This document shows, piece after piece, positions 1-6,049 of a stretch of DNA of 37,274 nucleotides (positions within the stretch are counted from its first letter, which is position 1; every line of letters starts with the position of its first letter). A program made the translations under genes and the position numbers. Source of the stretch: Lentisphaeria bacterium (GTDB taxonomy: Bacteria; Verrucomicrobiota; Lentisphaeria; Victivallales; UBA1829); NCBI GenBank assembly GCA_017615635.1, contig JAFZZR010000170.1, forward strand, positions 1 to 37,274, written 5' to 3'. The notes under the pieces are model-generated. The model was given only the letters and a program-made list of their open reading frames with translations. It did not search any database and had not been told where the DNA came from.

Positions 1-86
1 ATGACTAAACGATTTTTTGTAAGAGTAAATGCACGAAAATGACATTCTCGCGGTCCCCGAAAGGGAGTTTGTAAGACTAAACGCAC
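1..86. repeat. Three copies of a short direct repeat at the left edge
   Basis: The segment carries a repeat of the form GASTAAAYG at 3-11, 23-31 and 75-83. The two better copies are longer: TTGTAAGAGTAAATGCAC at 17-34 and TTGTAAGACTAAACGCAC at 69-86 match at 15 of 18 positions. The first copy runs to the window edge and may be incomplete. Spacings of 20 and 52 bp are close to whole helical turns, as expected for regulator sites on one DNA face. I see no convincing gene in 1-163, so this probably belongs to the control region of a gene outside the window. Confidence 0.5.
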
Positions 87-163
87 TTCATCTCTCCTCA
101 TTTTTCCCAAAAGTGCTTTTACCTTTGCAATTCACCAAAAAAATGGAGGCCGGGAGAATCGGG

Positions 164-194
164 CGAAAAAAAATGCCGCCCCGCAGGGCGGCAG
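164..194 (-). terminator. Intrinsic terminator of the four-gene operon
   Basis: An 8-bp perfect stem (174-181 pairing with 186-193) has a 4-base loop. Read on the minus strand it is followed directly by eight T residues (complement of A at 166-173). It lies 21 bp past the stop codon of the acetyltransferase/TIM-barrel gene and is the clearest intrinsic terminator in the window. Confidence 0.87.
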
Positions 195-214
195 AAATAC
201 GCGGTCCCTGCGGA

Positions 215-1654
215 TCACATGTTCTTCAGCAGGATGCGGAAATTCTCCGCCGCCTCGTTCAGATCGCCCGGATAAACCGAGCCGCCGCCCAGGCAGCAGT
301 ATCCGGAGAAATTCCGGCAGCGCAGAATGGAGACAAGCTCCTTGATCTCGGCATTGCCGCAGGCCAGAGCGGCCGGAGCGCCGTCCCAGGTGCAGTCGGC
401 CACATCGAGCTGGCCGACGACCTTGCCGAACCGACCGACCCGGTAGGAGTAAAGGAACGGCATCTCGCCGGCCTTGACGAAATTGGCGGCATCGAAGGTG
501 AAGAGCGTATCAGGATCTTTCTTCCGAATCCCGGCGAACTCCAGCGCCGCGCCTTTGGCGGTCTGGGCAGCATTGTAAAGAGAAACCGTCAGTCCGGCTT
601 TTTTCAGGACTTTCACGGCCTTGGCGGAGCCCGCCAGAGGCATGACCACACGGCCGATCTCCGCCTGACGGAGTTTTTCCGCCAGCTTTTCCGGTTCGTC
701 CGGAATCACGGGGAGACGGATCCCGGTCACTTCGATATTGTCCGCCTTCAGTTCCCGGACGGCCGCGGCGAGTTTTTCGGCGGGGAGCGAGGCACAGATC
801 TTTCCCTGAAGGTAATCCAGTTCGATCCGGCGGATCCCCTGGCGCTTCAGGTTCTCGATCATTTCGGGGATGTAGCGGCCCGCGAGACGGGAGGAAACGG
901 TGAGCTGAAACGCTTCGCGCTCCATCTCGTCCGCATAAATGGCGGCGTGCTGCCGGACGCAGTCGGCGCATTCCGGATTGTTGCAGAGGACCAGATCGGG
1001 GCAGTCCCGTCCCGCAGCCAGCAGGACGTCGAACATGTGCGCACTCTCGATCATTCGGACCTGCGCATTGCCGATCCGGCGAATCTTCATGGCGCCGGAA
1101 TCCAGAAGAAGACGGTCGAGTCCGATGAAATCCCGATGGGGCCCCGGATAGAACTTGTAGCTCTGTGTGACTTCCTTCCCGTTCGGATTCTTAAACGTCT
1201 TCGTCACGGTCCGCAGATACGGAAGCTCCAGCAGAGCCTCGATGCTGTGCAGGGAGGTGTTGCGGTCCTGGTCCACGCCGAGCAGACAGATGAATCCGCC
1301 TTTTTCCGCCAGGCGGGTGTACGGAGTATCCTTGCCGTGGGCGGTTTCGGCTTTCCAGTGATCCTTGCAAAGTTCTTTTGCGGCGGGCCCGTATGCGGCC
1401 ACACAGCCCACCGGGCAGGAGCTGACGATGGCACCCGGCAGACGTTTGACCTCATCCACGAGCACACCGAGCTGACCGAAGGCGGGAACCAGGATGGTCC
1501 CCTTCCGGCCGATCACATCCAGAAAAGCCTTGATGACTTCACCGGGTCCGTTTTCGACTTTTCCCAGGCTCAGAAAGGAACTGTGGAGCAGAACGATGCT
1601 GCCGTTTTTCAATCCCAGAGCCTTCAGGCCCTCCGCGATCTCCTTGCGATTCAC
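215..1654 (-). CDS. AAC(3)-type N-acetyltransferase fused to a xylose-isomerase-like TIM barrel
   Basis: This 479-residue protein has two parts. Residues 1-210 look like the AAC(3)/antibiotic N-acetyltransferase family, which moves acetyl from acetyl-CoA to an amine: LLHSSFLSLG near 22-31 and TSLHSIE at 133-139 carry the family's conserved Thr, His and Glu. A cysteine cluster (C224, C229, C232) could bind metal in the linker. Residues 250-479 resemble an AP-endonuclease-2/xylose-isomerase barrel (IELDY near 277, FDAANF near 370). The usual late metal ligands look lost: the HxKD-like spot reads QLDVADC and the final Glu region reads CCLGGG. The barrel may therefore bind rather than catalyse. 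It starts at GTG, chosen because GAGGTGAA precedes it. It is the last gene of the operon, 23 bp after the cyclase-like gene. The substrate is unknown; an amino sugar or aminocyclitol is inferred from context. Confidence 0.75.
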   Translation of the reverse strand: MNRKEIAEGLKALGLKNGSIVLLHSSFLSLGKVENGPGEVIKAFLDVIGRKGTILVPAFGQLGVLVDEVKRLPGAIVSSCPVGCVAAYGPAAKELCKDHWKAETAHGKDTPYTRLAEKGGFICLLGVDQDRNTSLHSIEALLELPYLRTVTKTFKNPNGKEVTQSYKFYPGPHRDFIGLDRLLLDSGAMKIRRIGNAQVRMIESAHMFDVLLAAGRDCPDLVLCNNPECADCVRQHAAIYADEMEREAFQLTVSSRLAGRYIPEMIENLKRQGIRRIELDYLQGKICASLPAEKLAAAVRELKADNIEVTGIRLPVIPDEPEKLAEKLRQAEIGRVVMPLAGSAKAVKVLKKAGLTVSLYNAAQTAKGAALEFAGIRKKDPDTLFTFDAANFVKAGEMPFLYSYRVGRFGKVVGQLDVADCTWDGAPAALACGNAEIKELVSILRCRNFSGYCCLGGGSVYPGDLNEAAENFRILLKNM

Positions 1655-1677
1655 TTGTTCACCTCAAAAGTTGACAT

Positions 1678-2310
1678 TTATTCATTCCCGTCATCCGCCA
1701 GTATCCGGCAGGGGATCTGGGTCATGCCGGGAATGTTCGGAAACATGACGGTCAGCTCCACGGTCTTTTTCCGGATCCGGCTCATGTGCCGGGGCTCGCA
1801 GACCGTGCTGACGCCCGCCTTGAAGAGCCTCAGGAAGACGCCTTCGAGGCGGGGACTTTCGTAGATATCGGAAACCATCAGGCGCACGCCCGAACCGATG
1901 ATCCAGTCCAGCGCGCTGGAATCGAGCCAGACGCTGCGGAGCTCGATCTCGTCGGGCTCCAGCGGGCCCAGCGCATTGATCATCAGAGCCGGGGTCGTGA
2001 CCTTGCCGCCGAACGCCTGTTCCAGCTCGGAAGCGGAGACTGCTCCGCTCCGGTCCATCCGGTTCAGGCGGATCACCGAACAAGGCACGCGGTAGAACTG
2101 ATCCAGCGGGACGTTGTCGCCCCGCCGGCCGTCGTCCGTTTCCCGGATGTGCCCCGGCAGATCGATGTAGCTTCCGTCCATGGAATTGAGCGAAAAATCA
2201 TAGACCATGCCGGTATAGGCGGTCTGTTCCGATTTCAGGGGGACTTCCCTGATCCGGATCTTCTCAGCCGCCCTGGGCGGAAAAGGACATGAAAGATCAA
2301 TGAGGCTCAT
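1678..2310 (-). CDS. Cyclase-family (kynurenine formamidase-like) protein with altered metal motif
   Basis: The 210-residue product resembles the cyclase/kynurenine-formamidase family, metal-dependent hydrolases or dehydratases acting on amides and ring compounds. The family motif HxGTHxDxPxH is present only in part: the protein reads MDGSYIDLPGH near residues 44-54. The Asp, Pro and last His remain, but both leading His residues are replaced (by Met and Tyr). Metal binding is therefore doubtful in the usual form, and the protein may have a changed chemistry or be a non-catalytic relative. It is third in the minus-strand operon, 84 bp after the aminotransferase gene and 23 bp before the acetyltransferase fusion. 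The ATG is preceded by a purine-rich stretch (GGAGATAACAGGA). Family assignment is moderately sure; reaction unknown. Confidence 0.68.
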   Translation of the reverse strand: MSLIDLSCPFPPRAAEKIRIREVPLKSEQTAYTGMVYDFSLNSMDGSYIDLPGHIRETDDGRRGDNVPLDQFYRVPCSVIRLNRMDRSGAVSASELEQAFGGKVTTPALMINALGPLEPDEIELRSVWLDSSALDWIIGSGVRLMVSDIYESPRLEGVFLRLFKAGVSTVCEPRHMSRIRKKTVELTVMFPNIPGMTQIPCRILADDGNE

Positions 2311-2332
2311 GGATTCCTGTTATCTCCGTTTG

Positions 2333-2367
2333 TGCCGGGGTTCCGTATGACGGCGGAGCCCCCGGCA
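2333..2367 (-). other. Inverted repeat between aminotransferase and cyclase genes
   Basis: TGCCGGGG at 2333-2340 pairs perfectly with CCCCGGCA at 2360-2367 across a 19-base loop. On the minus strand it follows the aminotransferase stop codon and precedes the cyclase-like gene. No T run follows, so it is unlikely to be a full terminator. It could lower downstream expression or protect the 3' end of a processed mRNA. Confidence 0.4.
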
Positions 2368-2394
2368 TGGTCTTTCTTCTTATCGCTGCGGGCT

Positions 2395-3729
2395 TCAGGC
2401 CTTGCAGTGACGTTTGCGGATCTTGGCGGCGGTATTCCTGATGCCTTCGACCATATCCTGAATGTTCTGATCGGTCAGCCGCGGATGCATGGGCAGGTTC
2501 ATTTCCCGCTTGTAGAAGAATTCCGTGGCGATGGGGCACTGATTGGGATCGTATCCCATGCGGCGCAGTCCGGTGAAGTGGAAGGTGGGCTGATAATGCA
2601 GAATGGTCTGCACGCCCTCTTCCTGATACAGGGTCTGCATGAACTCGTCGCGGGTCCCGCCGAGCTTCTTTTCATCGATGCACAACGTGTACAGATGGAA
2701 CACGTGATTGTATCCTTCCGGCTCGTACACGGTCTCGACTCCTTCGATGCCCTGGAGTCCGGCGGTGATCTTGTGGGCGATCTCCCGGCGTTTGGCCGTG
2801 AGCATGGGGAGCTTGTCGAGCTGGGTGCAGCCGACGGCGGCCTGGATCTCGTTCATGCGGTAGTTGCTGCCCCAGTGGCCGTTGTGCGGGATCACGTCGA
2901 AGTGAGCGGGCATCCAGTACTGGATCGGATCGGTCTTTTCCATGGTGACCTTGTCGCCGAAGGTCCACTTGGATCCCTGTTCGCCCCAGGAGTGATTGTT
3001 GCTCATGCAGCGCAGGTTCTGGATCCCGTGGCAGAATTCGTCATGATTGGTGGTGATCATGCCGCCTTCGCCGCAGGTGGTGATGTTCTTGAGGGAGTGG
3101 AAGGAGAAGGCGCCGATGTCGCCGATGGATCCGGCCATGCGTCCCTTGTAGGAGGCGCCGGTGGCGTGCGCGCAGTCTTCCAGCACGAAGATGTTGTTCT
3201 TGCGTGCGATCTCCATGATCGGATCCATGTCGACCATCAGGCCGGCGTAATGGACCACGTAGATGGCCTTGGTTTTGGGCGTGATCTTTTCCGCGACCTT
3301 GGCGGGATCGATATTGAACGTGCGGGGATCGATATCGGCGAACACGGGGATGCCGCCTTCCTTGAGGATGGCCAGCGAGGTGGCGACGAACGTATTCGGC
3401 GTGACGATCACTTCATCGCCGGGCTTGATATCGAAAATCTGGGTGCCGACGTGCATGGCGGTGGTGCAGTTAGAACAGGCAAACGCATGCTTCACGCCGT
3501 GGATCTTTGCGAATTTCTCCTGGAATTCCTGGGTCTTCGGGCCCATGGTCAGGGAGTCCTGCGCCATGGCGGCGAGCGCCGCGTTGCGTTCCGCGTCGTC
3601 ATAGATGCTGCCCATGAAGGAGTAGGCGACCTTCAGCTTCACTCCGTCGTCGGTGGCATACGAACTGGTGATTCCGCCTTCGGTTTTTCCTCCGGTGAAA
3701 TGTTCCTTGTCAACTGTTTCGATAGGCAT
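2395..3729 (-). CDS. DegT/DnrJ/EryC1/StrS-family PLP aminotransferase
   Basis: This 444-residue protein is a fold-type I pyridoxal-phosphate aminotransferase of the DegT/DnrJ/EryC1/StrS family, whose members aminate keto-sugars or keto-cyclitols, usually with glutamate or glutamine as donor. The catalytic lysine is K214 in SFHSLKNITTCGEGG. D185 in LEDCAHATGA is the residue expected to pair with the cofactor ring nitrogen. The N terminus carries about 35 extra residues before the family's usual start region. AGGAGA lies just upstream of the ATG. It is second in the operon, 98 bp after the creatininase-family gene. In this family the same fold serves both sugar amination and the inosose aminotransferases of aminocyclitol pathways. 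The substrate cannot be read from sequence, but the neighbouring AAC(3)-like gene fits an amino product or substrate. Confidence 0.88.
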   Translation of the reverse strand: MPIETVDKEHFTGGKTEGGITSSYATDDGVKLKVAYSFMGSIYDDAERNAALAAMAQDSLTMGPKTQEFQEKFAKIHGVKHAFACSNCTTAMHVGTQIFDIKPGDEVIVTPNTFVATSLAILKEGGIPVFADIDPRTFNIDPAKVAEKITPKTKAIYVVHYAGLMVDMDPIMEIARKNNIFVLEDCAHATGASYKGRMAGSIGDIGAFSFHSLKNITTCGEGGMITTNHDEFCHGIQNLRCMSNNHSWGEQGSKWTFGDKVTMEKTDPIQYWMPAHFDVIPHNGHWGSNYRMNEIQAAVGCTQLDKLPMLTAKRREIAHKITAGLQGIEGVETVYEPEGYNHVFHLYTLCIDEKKLGGTRDEFMQTLYQEEGVQTILHYQPTFHFTGLRRMGYDPNQCPIATEFFYKREMNLPMHPRLTDQNIQDMVEGIRNTAAKIRKRHCKA

Positions 3730-3827
3730 GATATTTCTCCTGTTTTGATGAAGTCCTCGCCCGGAGACGGATTCCCTCGGGAAGGCTTCCTGTTTCCATT
3801 CTTCTTATTCGGAAGTCCCGCCTCGGA

Positions 3828-4679
3828 TCAGAGCGCCAGGATCTTCAGTTTGTCGTTGTCTTCATGAACGATCCGTTTGCCGGTTTTGCGTGCCGAATCC
3901 GCCTCGCGGATGGCCTTGCGGAGTTCGCGGACCGCGTTCTTCACGAATTCGGCCTCGATTTTTGCGCCCAGTGCGGCATTGGCCCGTTCCGGATATCCCA
4001 TGACGCCGATCTTGACATCTTCCCGCTGGGACGTCTGGATCACTTCCTGTTTGAGCGTGGTGAAGCTGACCCGGTGCTGATAGCTGTCCGGATCGTCCCG
4101 CAGACGTTCCGCCACGGCCGGCTTGTCCATGACGATCTTCTTGCGGACGACCTCCGGACACCAGTGAAGCAGCAGGGAGGTCTCCGCTTCGGACGCATGA
4201 TAGTCGCGGCTCTGGAACAGTTTGGTCCAGGTCGGAGAGAAATCCCAGATCGGACAGAGCAGGATCAGGTCGTCCGCCAGGGCCGGATTCAGCCATTTCT
4301 GGATCCGCAGCGATTCCTTCAGATGAAGCATGCTTTCGCTGCCACCGTGTCCCGGGATGATGATGAAGTTGCGGAACCCCTGGAGCGTCAGCGACTCGAT
4401 GATCTCACCCACCAGATTGGAGAACGTGTTGGGCTTGACGTTGATGGTACCGGGGAGCATGCCGCCGGAAAAGGTGTAATTCAGGACCGGGGCCACCATG
4501 CAGTCCAGTTTTTCGGCCAGAGCCGCCGAACTGTACTCCGCGTTCCGGATATCGGTATCCAGCGGCAGATGGTATCCGTGCTGTTCACACAGCGCGTACG
4601 GAAGAATGATGGTCCGGTTTTTCTTCAGGTAGTTCTGGACGTCCTCAACGGTCATAAGACGCATCTGATGATTTTTCAT
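3828..4679 (-). CDS. Creatininase-family metal-dependent amidohydrolase
   Basis: The 283-residue product belongs to the creatininase (creatinine amidohydrolase) family, which uses two metal ions to open C-N or C-C bonds in ring compounds. The signature EQHGYHLPLDTD spans residues 32-43, with E32, H34 and D43 as likely ligands. PGHGG near 109-113 supplies H111, and HASEAET at 161-167 supplies further acidic ligands. The family covers creatininase, the mycofactocin protease MftE and ring-opening hydrolases of inositol catabolism, so the name alone does not give the substrate. It is first in the minus-strand operon and divergent from the ROK gene. Here it probably opens a cyclic keto or amide intermediate, which is inference from neighbours. 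Confidence 0.85.
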   Translation of the reverse strand: MKNHQMRLMTVEDVQNYLKKNRTIILPYALCEQHGYHLPLDTDIRNAEYSSAALAEKLDCMVAPVLNYTFSGGMLPGTINVKPNTFSNLVGEIIESLTLQGFRNFIIIPGHGGSESMLHLKESLRIQKWLNPALADDLILLCPIWDFSPTWTKLFQSRDYHASEAETSLLLHWCPEVVRKKIVMDKPAVAERLRDDPDSYQHRVSFTTLKQEVIQTSQREDVKIGVMGYPERANAALGAKIEAEFVKNAVRELRKAIREADSARKTGKRIVHEDNDKLKILAL

Positions 4680-4724
4680 AATCTCTCTTCCTGTTTTCTG
4701 TTTTTGGTGGTGCTTTCTGCGGAT

Positions 4725-4752
4725 ACAATATCCCTCTTCCGGAAAAAAACAA
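4725..4752 (-). promoter_or_regulatory. Putative promoter of the creatininase-aminotransferase operon
   Basis: On the minus strand TTGTTT (4747-4752), a 16-bp spacer and TATTGT (4725-4730) precede the creatininase-family gene by about 45 bp. A small palindrome, GGATACAATATCC (4721-4733), covers the -10 box and could be an operator. The hexamers are weaker than those of the divergent ROK promoter. Confidence 0.5.
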
Positions 4753-4772
4753 CCTTTTTTCGGATATTTTTC

Positions 4773-4800
4773 TTGACTTTTTTTGAAAAAAGTTTATATT
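4773..4800 (+). promoter_or_regulatory. Promoter of the ROK regulator gene
   Basis: TTGACT (4773-4778), a 16-bp spacer and TATATT (4795-4800) form a good sigma-70-type promoter. The predicted start lies near 4807, inside the palindrome that follows. Its -35 box is 20 bp from that of the divergent operon promoter. Confidence 0.75.
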
Positions 4801-4802
4801 TT

Positions 4803-4820
4803 TGATACGAAAACGAATCA
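4803..4820. promoter_or_regulatory. Palindromic operator at the ROK gene start site
   Basis: TGATACGAAAACGAATCA is an 18-bp imperfect palindrome: TGAT and ATCA arms plus inner CG pairs match, with mismatches at one arm position and the AAAA centre. It starts 2 bp after the -10 box, covering the predicted transcription start. That position suits repression of the ROK gene by its own product, a common arrangement in the NagC/XylR group; the binding partner is inferred. Confidence 0.6.
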
Positions 4821-4846
4821 TATAAACACAAAAAAGGCGCTTTACC

Positions 4847-6010
4847 GTGAAAAAAGATTATTTGCGTTCGGCAATTCTGAATCTGATACTGACAAGAGGA
4901 GATGCCACCCGTCCGGAACTGGTGAAAACGACCGGGGCCCGGGCGGCCAGCGTCTTCGAGGCGGTGGACGAGCTGAAGCAGGCGGGAATCCTCTGCGAGC
5001 CGGACCGGAGCGGACGCCGGACCGGGCGGAAAGCGCCCCGGCTCTGCCTGAATCCGGAGCATTTCTGGTGTGCGGGGATCGATTTTCAGGTACGGCGCAC
5101 GGTGGGAACGGTGGTCGATCTTTCCGGCGCGATCCGGTATCGTGCGGAGCTTCCCGCCGGGAAACGGGGTTCGCTGGACGCCTGCCGGAACGAGATCCGG
5201 GCCGTGCTGAGTGAACTTCGGAAACAGGCGGGAAGCAGCTGGAGTCTGGTGCGCGGGATCGGCTTCGCGGATCCCGGTCTGGTCGATGTGAAGAAAGGAC
5301 TTTCCATCCGTGCCGTCAACGTGCCCGGCTGGGAAAATGTCCGGACCGGGGAATGGCTTTCCTCGGAAAACGGGATGCCGTCCGGGATCTGGCCGGAAGG
5401 TCAGGTCAAAACGTTCATGGAATATCTTCTGCGCGGCCGGGAAATGAACGGCAGTCTGTTTCATCTGGGAATGGACGACGGCATCGGAGGCGGCTTCATC
5501 AAGGACGGCGAATGCTTTGTCGGCGACACCAATCAGGCCATGGAGATCGGCCATATCGTGATCGATCCCTCGGGCCCGCTCTGCCAGTGCGGCAACCGGG
5601 GATGTCTGGAAGCCCTGGCCGGCGAAGCGGGGATCCGGCGGCGGATCCGGGAGGCGATCAGCAGCGGCGTGGACACCATATTGAATCTGGAACAGTTCAG
5701 CATTCCCTACTTCACGGAATGCGCGAAACACGATAAGACGGCGAATATCATAGCCGGAGAGGTCAGCGAAAGCATCGGGCGGGCGCTGGCGGTGGCTGTT
5801 GTGCTGCTGAATCCCTCGGTGATCGTGCTCTGCGGCGAATTGACCGGACTGGGCGATCTCCTGCTGGAATCCATTCACAGGGAGCTCACCCGAAGCTGTT
5901 TTTCCGGCACGGTCCGGGACCTGAAGCTGGAATTCTCCCGGCTGGATAAATACGACACTGCCCGCGGCGCCGCCGTCATGATGAGGAACCAGCTGCTGCG
6001 CGGGGAATGA
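4847..6010 (+). CDS. ROK-family (NagC/XylR-type) transcriptional repressor
   Basis: The 387-residue product has an N-terminal winged helix-turn-helix (about residues 1-60) and a ROK sugar-binding domain. The ROK zinc site is complete: H236 in EIGH and cysteines 246, 248 and 253 in CQCGNRGC. Two features argue against sugar-kinase activity: the phosphate loop near residue 78 lacks the GGT signature, and the catalytic Asp of the END motif is replaced (E174-N175-G176). It is therefore most likely a repressor whose DNA binding responds to a sugar or sugar derivative. It starts with GTG, with AAGGCG about 8 bp upstream. It is divergent from the creatininase/aminotransferase operon, its likely target, and has a palindrome at its own start site. 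It converges on the rhamnosidase gene. Confidence 0.9.
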   Translation: MKKDYLRSAILNLILTRGDATRPELVKTTGARAASVFEAVDELKQAGILCEPDRSGRRTGRKAPRLCLNPEHFWCAGIDFQVRRTVGTVVDLSGAIRYRAELPAGKRGSLDACRNEIRAVLSELRKQAGSSWSLVRGIGFADPGLVDVKKGLSIRAVNVPGWENVRTGEWLSSENGMPSGIWPEGQVKTFMEYLLRGREMNGSLFHLGMDDGIGGGFIKDGECFVGDTNQAMEIGHIVIDPSGPLCQCGNRGCLEALAGEAGIRRRIREAISSGVDTILNLEQFSIPYFTECAKHDKTANIIAGEVSESIGRALAVAVVLLNPSVIVLCGELTGLGDLLLESIHRELTRSCFSGTVRDLKLEFSRLDKYDTARGAAVMMRNQLLRGE

Positions 6011-6023
6011 TCCTTGTTTTTTC

Positions 6024-6039
6024 CGCCGGGGATCCGGCG
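6024..6039. other. Small inverted repeat between convergent ROK and rhamnosidase genes
   Basis: CGCCGG (6024-6029) pairs with CCGGCG (6034-6039) over a GGAT loop in the 39-bp gap between the two convergent genes. The T run lies before the stem on the plus strand and no T run follows it on either strand, so it is not a standard intrinsic terminator. Confidence 0.3.
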
Positions 6040-6049
6040 CCCGGACCGG

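Noticed and set aside
29..1864. Plus-strand open frame of 611 codons at the left end
   Set aside because: It is antisense to the acetyltransferase fusion and runs through its terminator and the next intergenic gap.
6024..6039. Terminator between the ROK and rhamnosidase genes
   Set aside because: The stem is good but the T run is on the wrong side for both strands.
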